Assembly: GCA_046294495.1 (NCBI GenBank)
Contig: JBKBKV010000066.1
Coordinates: 1-6,291 of the forward strand
From: HRBIN23 sp046294495
GTDB lineage: Bacteria; Chloroflexota; Dehalococcoidia; Lucifugimonadales; HRBIN23
DNA: 6,291 bases
Reading direction: 5' to 3'
Numbering within the stretch: position 1 is the stretch's first letter; every line of letters begins with the position of its first letter. Positions 1 to 5,532 of this stretch are shown here, piece by piece. The notes under the pieces are model-generated. The model was not told the origin of the DNA. It saw only the letters and a program-made list of their open reading frames with translations, and searched no databases. Both the position numbers and the translations under genes were made by a program.

Positions 1-4
1 GTCT

Positions 5-922
5 ATGTTACCTGGCAGACCCAAGTGGTTCCTGGAAGCGCTGACCCCGGACATCTTCCATGGGGTTAGCATCTCCAGTGTTCTCTTTAGCGGGAAGACC
101 CGCTACCAGCAGGTGGAGGTCCTGGAGACCCCGGCCTTCGGGCGGATGCTGGTCTTGGATGGCAAGACCCAGTCCGCCGAGGGGGAGGAGTTCGTTTACC
201 ATGAGGCCCTGGTCCACCCCGGCATGGTGGCCCACCCCCGCCCCCAATGCGTCTTCATCGGCGGCGGGGGAGAGGGAGCCACTGCCCGGGAGGTGCTCCG
301 CCATTCTACCGTTCAGGAGGTGGTCATGGTGGACTTGGACAGGGAGGTGGTAGACCTGTGTCGCCAGCACCTGCCCCGGCATCACCATGGCGCTCTGGAG
401 GACCCGCGCCTGCGCCTGCACTTTGCCGACGCCCTCGCCTTTTTGGAGCAGTCCCCCGCCTGTTACGATGTGGTCATCCTGGACCTGCCCGACCCCATTG
501 AAGGTGGGACAGCCTACTTGCTCTACACCCAGGAGTTCTATCGGATGGTATGGGCACGCCTGAAGCCGGGGGGGGTGTTGGTAACCCAGGCAGGCCCCGC
601 CAGCATCCTAAACTATCACGAGGTGTTCACAGCAATTCACCGCACCCTTTCCACCGTTTTCCCCGTCATCGCCCCCTATACAGTCCCTATGCAGTCCTTC
701 GGCGAAGTGTGGGGCTTCGTGCTGGCCACCACAGGCGTCGACCCTCGGTCGCTCTCTCCCCAGGAAGTAGACGCCACCCTGGCCCACCGTAAGGTCAAAG
801 GCCTTCGCTTCTACGATGGGGATGTGCACCCTGCCCTCTTTGCCCTTCCCAAATACCTGCGCCGGGCCCTGGCAGAGGAGACACGCATCATCACCAAAGA
901 TAAACCCCTATTCGTGTTCTAG
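5..922 (+). CDS. speE: Polyamine aminopropyltransferase (spermidine/thermospermine synthase family, ACL5-like)
   Basis: A 305-residue cytosolic enzyme that should transfer an aminopropyl group from decarboxylated S-adenosylmethionine to a polyamine acceptor. Visible motifs in order: an N-terminal beta domain ending in LVLDGKTQSAEGEEF and YHE (65-67); the Rossmann glycine motif GGGGEGATARE (86-96), with E90 where classical enzymes have D; VDLD (109-112); the D-A pair 142-143; the catalytic-loop motif DLPDPIEGG (160-168), where D160 and D163 match the acceptor-amine aspartates; then LYTQEFY and VTQAGPA. From memory, the GGGEG form, the EGG loop and VTQAGPA resemble plant ACL5 thermospermine synthase, and the C-terminal LPK..L..AL..ET region resembles Thermus SpeE. 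The product could therefore be thermospermine, spermidine or aminopropylagmatine. The family is certain, the substrate is not. The start lies 5 bases into the window, so no ribosome site can be judged and an upstream start is possible; length is normal. No polyamine partner gene (speA, speD, speB) lies in the window. Confidence 0.93.
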   Translation: MLPGRPKWFLEALTPDIFHGVSISSVLFSGKTRYQQVEVLETPAFGRMLVLDGKTQSAEGEEFVYHEALVHPGMVAHPRPQCVFIGGGGEGATAREVLRHSTVQEVVMVDLDREVVDLCRQHLPRHHHGALEDPRLRLHFADALAFLEQSPACYDVVILDLPDPIEGGTAYLLYTQEFYRMVWARLKPGGVLVTQAGPASILNYHEVFTAIHRTLSTVFPVIAPYTVPMQSFGEVWGFVLATTGVDPRSLSPQEVDATLAHRKVKGLRFYDGDVHPALFALPKYLRRALAEETRIITKDKPLFVF

Positions 923-951
923 GGCCATTCTCTGTTATAATAGCAATGGCC
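923..951. repeat. 7-bp inverted repeat framing the tRNA promoter -10 box
   Basis: GGCCATT (923-929) and AATGGCC (945-951) are perfect reverse complements separated by 15 nt. The TATAAT box lies in the loop, almost at the dyad centre. The left arm begins directly after the speE stop codon and the right arm covers the expected transcription start. It could act as an operator over the tRNA promoter or as the 3'-end hairpin of the speE transcript. No T-run follows it, so it is not a classical intrinsic terminator. Confidence 0.55.
933..941 (+). promoter_or_regulatory. Extended -10 promoter for the serine tRNA genes
   Basis: TGTTATAAT is an exact TGn extended -10 followed by the consensus TATAAT hexamer (936-941). 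No good TTGACA lies 16-18 bp upstream: the 17-bp position, 913-918, reads CGTGTT inside the end of speE. This fits a promoter that relies on the extended -10. Transcription would start near 947-949, only a few bases before the first tRNA at 953. Stable RNA promoters often have strong -10 boxes; in this GC-rich window an exact TATAAT immediately before a tRNA is unlikely to be chance. Confidence 0.75.
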
Positions 952-952
952 G

Positions 953-1037
953 GGAGAGGTGGCCGAGAGGCTGAAGGCGCCGCACTCGAAATGCGGTATC
1001 CCTTACGGGATCGTGGGTTCAAATCCCACCCTCTCCG
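953..1037 (+). tRNA. tRNA-Ser (anticodon CGA)
   Basis: Folds as a class II tRNA. The acceptor arm is GGAGAGG (953-959) with CCTCTCC (1030-1036), discriminator G1037. The D stem is GCC/GGC, the anticodon stem CCGCA/TGCGG, and the loop CTCGAAA places anticodon CGA at 987-989, reading UCG. The long variable arm ATCCC-TTAC-GGGAT (998-1011) is the serine identity element. The T arm is GTGGG-TTCAAAT-CCCAC. The 3' sequence after the discriminator is CCG, so the terminal CCA is not fully encoded and needs nucleotidyltransferase. It lies directly behind the 933-941 promoter. Confidence 0.96.
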
Positions 1038-1140
1038 CCGGCGTTGTTGTGGAGAGGTGCTGGAGCGGTCTAACAGGCGCGCCTGGAGAGCGCGTAGGGC
1101 CCACAAGGCCCTCGTGGGTTCGAATCCCACCCTCTCCGCC
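1011..1140 (+). repeat. Near-identical 29-bp direct repeats in the two tRNA 3' halves
   Basis: Positions 1011-1039 and 1112-1140 match over 29 bases with one difference (A1021 versus G1122, T-loop position). They cover the T arm, acceptor 3' strand, discriminator and CC. The 5' acceptor strands (953-961 and 1051-1059) are also identical. The anticodon stems and variable arms differ, so this is an old duplication or shared synthetase identity rather than a recent copy. Confidence 0.7.
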
Positions 1141-1141
1141 A
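1051..1141 (+). tRNA. tRNA-Ser (anticodon GGA)
   Basis: Second class II tRNA with the same acceptor stem GGAGAGG/CCTCTCC (1051-1057, 1131-1137) and discriminator G1138. The D stem is CTG/CAG, the anticodon stem CGCGC/GCGCG, and the loop CTGGAGA places anticodon GGA at 1085-1087, which reads UCC and UCU. The variable arm AGGGCC-CACAA-GGCCCT (1096-1112) is longer than in the first tRNA. The T arm is GTGGG-TTCGAAT-CCCAC. Unlike its neighbour it encodes CCA (1139-1141). The 13-nt gap from the first tRNA implies one precursor transcript, and dprA begins 20 nt downstream. Confidence 0.97.
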
Positions 1142-1161
1142 GCCTAGGGTTGGGCCGATAG

Positions 1162-2277
1162 ATGGAAGGTTTGCCCTATTGGGTGGCTTTCACGCGTATC
1201 CCCTCCCTTACCCCAGCCCGCTTCCGCTTGCTGGAGCGTGCCTTCCCATCTCTGGAAGAGGCGTGGAGGGCAGGGGCACCTCTCCTGCGTGCCGCCGGCC
1301 TGGAACCACAGGTGGTGGACGCCATCGTCAACACCCGCCCCAAGATAGACCCCTTCCAGGAGGTGGAGGCTCTCCACCGCTGGGGTGTAACCGCCCTGAG
1401 CTGGCACGATGCCCACTATCCCCAACACCTCAAGGAGATTGCCAACCCACCCCCTGTCCTCTTTGTCCAGGGCGACCTGCGCCCAGAAGACCATAAGGCC
1501 ATTGCCATTGTGGGGACGCGCCAGGCCACCGCCTATGGCCAGGAGGCGTGCCGACGCCTGACCCGTGCCCTGGTGCAGGAGGGCTTTACCATCGTTAGCG
1601 GGCTGGCCCAAGGGATAGATGCCTGTGCCCACCAGGCAACCCTGGATGCCGGGGGGCGCACCATCGCCGTTGTGGCGGGCGGGCTGGACCGCCTCTACCC
1701 CCATCAGCACCGGCCTCTGGCACGGCGCATCGCTACCCAAGGGGCCGTGCTCACCGAATATCCCCTGGGCACACGCCCCGAACCCTTTCAGTTTCCTCGC
1801 AGGAACCGTATCCTCAGCGGCCTCGCTCTCGGCGTCCTGGTGGTGGAGGCCCCCCTGGGGAGCGGGGCCATGTCCACCGTGCAGTGGGCATTAGACCAGG
1901 GTCGGGAGGTGTTTGCCGTCCCTGGTCCCATCACCTCCCCTGCCTCGGCAGGCGCCAACCGCCTCATCCAGGAGGGCGCTAAACTGGTAGCCGAGGTGAG
2001 GGACATCCTGGAGGAACTACGCATAGAGGGGCGGGCTGTCCAGCCATTGCTCCTTGAGACCCCAGCCCCTGCGCCTGCTTCTCACCCCCCTGCCAAGGGC
2101 GAAGCGGGAACGCTCCTGGAGGCCCTGGGGAGTGAAACACTGCACATTGACGAACTGCGTCGGCGCACGGGCCTGCCTATGCCCGTAGTCAGCGCCGCTC
2201 TGACCCTTCTTGAGGTCAACGGCCTTGTGCGCCAGGTGGGTGGCATGCACTTCGTGCGCACCGATACAGGGCAGTGA
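1162..2277 (+). CDS. dprA: DNA-processing protein DprA (Smf)
   Basis: A 371-residue cytosolic protein. DprA binds incoming single-stranded DNA during natural transformation, loads RecA on it and shields it from nucleases. Domains seen: an N-terminal helix-hairpin-helix-like region (about 1-65); the Rossmann-like core (about 80-285) with VGTR (117-120), SGLAQGID (146-153), the signature FPRRNRILSG (211-220), VPGP (253-256) and ANRLIQEGA (265-273); a Pro/Ala-rich linker (about 300-312); and a C-terminal winged-helix domain (about 313-367). Length is normal for the family. The ATG directly follows an in-frame TAG (1159-1161), so no longer start exists, and YWVAFTRIPSLTPARF matches the usual family beginning. 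There is no convincing Shine-Dalgarno: only AGGG at 1146-1149, 12 nt away. It begins 20 nt after tRNA-Ser and is probably cotranscribed with it. DprA is also widespread in bacteria not known to be competent, so competence itself is not proven. Confidence 0.96.
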   Translation: MEGLPYWVAFTRIPSLTPARFRLLERAFPSLEEAWRAGAPLLRAAGLEPQVVDAIVNTRPKIDPFQEVEALHRWGVTALSWHDAHYPQHLKEIANPPPVLFVQGDLRPEDHKAIAIVGTRQATAYGQEACRRLTRALVQEGFTIVSGLAQGIDACAHQATLDAGGRTIAVVAGGLDRLYPHQHRPLARRIATQGAVLTEYPLGTRPEPFQFPRRNRILSGLALGVLVVEAPLGSGAMSTVQWALDQGREVFAVPGPITSPASAGANRLIQEGAKLVAEVRDILEELRIEGRAVQPLLLETPAPAPASHPPAKGEAGTLLEALGSETLHIDELRRRTGLPMPVVSAALTLLEVNGLVRQVGGMHFVRTDTGQ

Positions 2278-2284
2278 GGATACT
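2274..2284 (+). promoter_or_regulatory. Ribosome binding site of topA, overlapping the dprA stop
   Basis: GTGAGGA (2274-2280) contains GAGG five bases before the ATG at 2285 and includes the dprA TGA stop. It fixes the topA start at 2285 rather than at an in-frame ATG at 2210. The 2210 start would add 25 residues without family resemblance and overlap dprA. Ribosomes ending dprA would sit on this site, which suggests translational coupling. Confidence 0.8.
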
Positions 2285-4408
2285 ATGTCCGAAAGCCTGG
2301 TTATTGTGGAATCCCCGGCCAAGGCCCGCACACTGTCCCACATCTTGGGCAGAGGATATGTGGTCAAGGCTTCCAAAGGGCATGTGCGCGACCTGCCCCA
2401 AAGCGAACTGGGCGTGCAGATTACCAACGGGTTTGAGCCAACCTATGTTACCCTCCCCGACAAGCGCCCCATCGTCAAGGAGGTGCAGGGCCTGGCCAAA
2501 AGGGCAGATGCTGTATACCTGGCCACCGACCCCGACCGGGAGGGGGAAGCCATTGCCTGGCACTTGGTGCAGGCGGCGCGCCTGGATCCCCGTAAAGTGC
2601 GGCGTGTCGCCTTTCACGAGATTACCGAAGGGGCTGTGCGGGAGGCCTTCCGTCAACCCCGCGCCATAGATATGAACCTGGTGGAGGCCCAGCAGGCCCG
2701 TCGCATTATGGACCGCCTGGTGGGCTACACCCTGAGCCCTTTCCTATGGCAGAAGGTCTGGCGTGGGCCCCTATCGGCCGGGCGGGTCCAGTCGGCGGCC
2801 CTGCGCCTGGTGGTGGAGCGGGAGCGCGAAATCCAGGCGTTTGTCCCCCAGGAATACTGGAGCATTACCGCCCACCTGCGCAAGCGTCCACGAGGGGCGT
2901 CTTTTACCGCCCGCTTCTACAGCCGTGTGGGAGAGAAGGAGCGCCTCCCCCTGCCCAACCAGGCCGCCGCGCAGGGTATCCTAGACGACCTGGAGGGCGC
3001 ACGCTACCGGGTGGCGGAGGTGCGCCAGCGGGAGGTGCGCCAGAGGCCCCCTCCCCCCTTCATCACCAGCACCCTCCAGCAGGAGGCGTGGCGAAAACTG
3101 CGTATGTCGGCACGCCAGAGTATGCTCATCGCCCAGCAACTCTATGAGGGTGTCCCCCTGGGCGATGAGGGTGTGGTGGGCCTTATCACCTACATGCGCA
3201 CCGACTCAACCCATGTGGCCGAAACGGCCCAGGCCGCGGCCAGGGACTACATTCGCCAGCGATGGGGAGGCGAGTATGTGCCCCCAGCCCCCCGTGTCTA
3301 CGCCACCAAAGTCAAGGGTGCCCAGGAGGCCCACGAGGCCATCCGTCCCACTGGTGTGCGCCGGGAGCCTTCCCTGGTGCAGCCCTTCCTTACCCCTGAC
3401 CAGTTCCGCCTCTACGACCTCATCTGGAAGCGTTTCCTGGCCTCTCAGATGGCCGATGCCCTGCTGGACACCGTGAATGTAGACATCCACGCCCAGGCCG
3501 CCTCGGGCAACGCCTACCTCTTCCGTGCCGCAGGCTCCACGGTGAAGTTCCCTGGCTTCCGCACCGTCTATGAAGAGGGGAAAGACGAGCCTGAAGAGGA
3601 GGCGGAGGGGAGCCTCCCTCCGCTTCAGCAGGGGGAAGTTGTGGACTGCACCCGTCTGGAACCTGCCCAGCACTTCACCCAGCCCCCTCCCCGCTACACC
3701 GAAGCCTCCCTTATTAAAGCCATGGAGGAGCGAGGCATCGGACGCCCCAGCACTTATGCCCCTACGGTCGCCACTATCCAGGAGCGGGGGTATGTGCGTC
3801 GGGAGAATGGGCGGTTGGTGCCCACTCCCTTGGGCTTCGCCGTCAACGACCTGCTGGTGCGCCACTTCCCTGACATCGTGGACTACGACTTCACCGCCCA
3901 GATGGAGGAGGGCCTGGACGCCATTGCGGAGGGGAAGCGTCGGCGCCTAGAGGTGATCAGGGCCTTCTACCTGCCCTTCTCCCAGGACTTGGAGAGGGCC
4001 AAAGCCAGTGCCGAACGGGTCTTCATCCCCTCTGGGGAGACCTGCGAGCAGTGTGGGAAGCCCATGGTGTTGCGTCGTGGGCGCTACGGGGTCTTTTTGT
4101 CGTGCAGTGGCTACCCCCAGTGCCGCAACGCCAAGCCTTATCAGGTGAAGACGGGCGCGGTGTGCCCCCAGTGCGGGGGAGACCTGGTGGAGCGCAAGGC
4201 CAGGCGAGGCAAGAGCAAGCGCCCCTTCTACGGGTGCACCAACTACCCCACCTGCACCTTCACCACCAACCGCCGCCCGTTCCACCAGCCGTGTCCCTCT
4301 TGTGGCGGCCTTCTGGTGGCTGTAAGGGGCAAGCAGGCCCAATGCTTGAAGTGCCAGTGGAAGGGCCAGGTGCCCGAAACGGCCGAGGGATCGGTAGTGG
4401 AGGGATAG
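2285..4408 (+). CDS. topA: DNA topoisomerase I (type IA)
   Basis: A 707-residue enzyme that relaxes negative supercoils by cutting one strand through a 5'-phosphotyrosine. The TOPRIM domain shows VESPAKA with E9 and TDPDREGEA with acidic D82, D84, E86. Core motifs include LSAGRVQS (163-170), PPPPFITSTLQQ (255-266), the active-site segment ITYMRTDST with catalytic Y303 and R305, EAHEAIRPT (348-356) and the GIGRPSTYAPT segment (484-494). An acidic linker lies at 431-442. Three C-terminal zinc ribbons follow, with cysteines 587/590/607/613, 627/630/651/657 and 670/673/687/690. The third has a shorter loop. The length and three fingers are usual for bacterial TopA, and all expected catalytic residues are present. 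It sits 7 nt after dprA and 1 nt before xerC in a classical dprA-topA-xerC cluster. A 15-bp tandem repeat gives EVRQR twice at residues 245-254. Confidence 0.98.
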   Translation: MSESLVIVESPAKARTLSHILGRGYVVKASKGHVRDLPQSELGVQITNGFEPTYVTLPDKRPIVKEVQGLAKRADAVYLATDPDREGEAIAWHLVQAARLDPRKVRRVAFHEITEGAVREAFRQPRAIDMNLVEAQQARRIMDRLVGYTLSPFLWQKVWRGPLSAGRVQSAALRLVVEREREIQAFVPQEYWSITAHLRKRPRGASFTARFYSRVGEKERLPLPNQAAAQGILDDLEGARYRVAEVRQREVRQRPPPPFITSTLQQEAWRKLRMSARQSMLIAQQLYEGVPLGDEGVVGLITYMRTDSTHVAETAQAAARDYIRQRWGGEYVPPAPRVYATKVKGAQEAHEAIRPTGVRREPSLVQPFLTPDQFRLYDLIWKRFLASQMADALLDTVNVDIHAQAASGNAYLFRAAGSTVKFPGFRTVYEEGKDEPEEEAEGSLPPLQQGEVVDCTRLEPAQHFTQPPPRYTEASLIKAMEERGIGRPSTYAPTVATIQERGYVRRENGRLVPTPLGFAVNDLLVRHFPDIVDYDFTAQMEEGLDAIAEGKRRRLEVIRAFYLPFSQDLERAKASAERVFIPSGETCEQCGKPMVLRRGRYGVFLSCSGYPQCRNAKPYQVKTGAVCPQCGGDLVERKARRGKSKRPFYGCTNYPTCTFTTNRRPFHQPCPSCGGLLVAVRGKQAQCLKCQWKGQVPETAEGSVVEG
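3017..3046 (+). repeat. Tandem 15-bp duplication inside topA
   Basis: Two adjacent 15-mers (3017-3031 and 3032-3046) differ at one base and encode EVRQR twice. The phase is in frame. It lies just before the conserved PPPPF.TSTLQ motif, where family members usually carry a charged E/K/R-rich stretch, so it is tolerated or simply chance similarity. Confidence 0.6.
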
Positions 4409-4409
4409 A
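4399..4409 (+). promoter_or_regulatory. Ribosome binding site that selects the GTG start of xerC
   Basis: GGAGG (4399-4403) is a strong anti-16S match inside the last codons of topA, with a 6-nt spacer to the GTG at 4410. This spacing supports GTG as the true start although no ATG occurs until residue 82 of the reading frame. The topA stop TAG (4406-4408) lies between site and start, as expected for coupled translation. Confidence 0.8.
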
Positions 4410-5453
4410 GTGGGCACCCCCGAGACCACCTCGCACCCGTGCGGGCCAGGGTGCCCAGGGGTCACTTCCTGGCTCCACCCCTTCTATGAGGCATATAGCC
4501 ACTTCCTCCGTGCACAGCGAGGACTTGCCGAACGCACCCGCCGCAACTACTTGCAAGACCTGGCCCCCTTCTGGGCACTCCTGGAGAAGGAGAGGGTGCA
4601 CGACTGGCGAGGGGTGAACGCCCCTCTTCTGCGCCGCTACCTGCACTGGCTGATGACCCAGGCGAAACAGGTCAAGATGGAAGGACATCTTCGCCGCAGT
4701 GCATACGCCCCACGGAGCATCGCCCGCCAGGTCAGCGCCCTGCGCTCCTTCTTCCGCTTCCTGCATCGGCAAGGGCATATACATCAGGACCCCACGGCTT
4801 TGCTGGCACGCCTGAAGATAGGGCGCTCCCTCCCCCGTGTGCTGGACCAGGTGCAAGCCCAGAGCCTGGTGGAGGGGGCAAAGGGGGACTCCCCTACGGC
4901 CCTACGGGACAGGGCGCTCCTGGAACTCCTTTACGGGGCCGGCCTGCGGGTAAGCGAGGCGGTGGGTCTTCGCCTGGGCGATGTGCACCTGGGCGACCGC
5001 CAGGTGCGTGTGGTAGGCAAAGGGGGTAAAGAGCGCATCGCATTCTTTGGGCTGCCGGCCCAGCAGGCCCTGGCCCGCTACATTGGGGAGGGACGCCCTG
5101 CCCTTATGGCAGGCAAAACCAGCGACGCCCTCTTCCTGAACCGCTGGGGGCAGCCCCTATCGGTGCGCTGGGTGCAGGCCCTGGTGAAGCGGTGGGCCTT
5201 ACGGGCAGGGCTGGACCCTTCGGTGCATCCCCATACCATGCGCCACTCCTTTGCCACCCACCTTTTGGAGGGTGGGGCCGACCTGCGCGCTGTGCAGGAG
5301 CTGTTGGGGCACGCCTCCCCCACCACCACCCAGATATACACCCACATCAGCCAACCGGAGACGCGCCGAGTATACCTGTCGGCGCACCCACGGGCGCGAG
5401 GCCCCGGCATATCCTCCCTGGAGGGTGCACCCCCACCCGATACAGAGGTATAA
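4410..5453 (+). CDS. xerC: Tyrosine recombinase XerC/XerD type
   Basis: A 347-residue site-specific recombinase, expected to resolve chromosome dimers at dif with FtsK and possibly a partner. An N-terminal SAM-like core-binding domain (about 22-128) precedes the catalytic domain (about 143-327). The full catalytic set is visible: R180 in GAGLRVSE, K204 in VVGKGGKER, H275 and R278 in PHTMRHSFATHLLEGGADLR, H301 in LLGHAS, and nucleophile Y310 in QIYTHIS. The ending RRVYLSAHPRA matches Xer proteins rather than phage integrases. It is longer than the usual roughly 300 residues because of a Pro/Cys-bearing N-terminus (1-20), an apparent insertion near 84-98 between the helices of the core-binding domain, and a Pro-rich tail after 330. 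The start is GTG, supported by GGAGG at 4399-4403. Placement right after topA favours the name xerC. A single-recombinase system cannot be excluded from this window. Its stop codon overlaps a TATAAT box for the next gene. Confidence 0.93.
   Translation: MGTPETTSHPCGPGCPGVTSWLHPFYEAYSHFLRAQRGLAERTRRNYLQDLAPFWALLEKERVHDWRGVNAPLLRRYLHWLMTQAKQVKMEGHLRRSAYAPRSIARQVSALRSFFRFLHRQGHIHQDPTALLARLKIGRSLPRVLDQVQAQSLVEGAKGDSPTALRDRALLELLYGAGLRVSEAVGLRLGDVHLGDRQVRVVGKGGKERIAFFGLPAQQALARYIGEGRPALMAGKTSDALFLNRWGQPLSVRWVQALVKRWALRAGLDPSVHPHTMRHSFATHLLEGGADLRAVQELLGHASPTTTQIYTHISQPETRRVYLSAHPRARGPGISSLEGAPPPDTEV
5423..5432. repeat. 10-bp palindrome upstream of the restriction-modification gene
   Basis: GGGTGCACCC is a perfect palindrome inside the end of xerC. 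It covers the place where a -35 box would lie for the TATAAT at 5449-5454. It could be an operator, but palindromes of this length also arise by chance in GC-rich coding DNA. Confidence 0.3.
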
Positions 5454-5454
5454 T
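5449..5454 (+). promoter_or_regulatory. Candidate promoter -10 for the restriction-modification gene
   Basis: TATAAT is an exact consensus hexamer that overlaps the xerC stop codon TAA (5451-5453). A start near 5460-5463 would give a leader of about 70 nt before the ATG at 5533. No TGn extension is present, and the 17-bp spaced -35 position reads TGCACC, a poor match, so the promoter may be weak or need an activator. The spacer 5454-5532 shows no hairpin with a T-run, so read-through from xerC is also possible. Confidence 0.5.
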
Positions 5455-5532
5455 GGAAGCCCCAGGGGAAATTGCAACTCCCTTATGCCCTTACCAAGGA
5501 AGCCCCACGGGTGAGTGACGCAGGGAGCAACC

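Noticed and set aside
953..1141. tRNA-Ser 3' end as an integration (att) site with the nearby tyrosine recombinase
   Set aside because: The 29-bp repeat is explained by two intact tRNA genes. The recombinase is a Xer housekeeping type in a conserved operon, and no further att copy is seen downstream in the window.
946..1161. Open frames through the tRNA region on both strands
   Set aside because: They translate the two tRNA genes, whose full cloverleaf folds are visible; such peptides are artefacts.
1144..1740. A 198-codon open frame on the - strand across dprA
   Set aside because: It opposes the well-conserved DprA core and its composition is typical of an antisense shadow.
2210..2284. Upstream ATG extending topA by 25 residues
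   Set aside because: The extension overlaps the dprA end, has no family resemblance, and the GAGG site at 2276-2279 points to the ATG at 2285.
3206..3865. A 219-codon open frame on the - strand inside topA
   Set aside because: It is antisense to the conserved topoisomerase core, with no recognisable domain and no ribosome site; GC-rich codon structure explains it.
5453..5518. A 21-codon reading frame overlapping the xerC stop as TAATG
   Set aside because: The stop/start overlap is attractive for coupling, but there is no Shine-Dalgarno of useful spacing and no recognisable peptide. The same bases are better explained as part of a TATAAT box.
5454..5532. Terminator between xerC and the restriction gene
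   Set aside because: No GC-rich stem followed by a T-run is present, so no intrinsic terminator can be supported.
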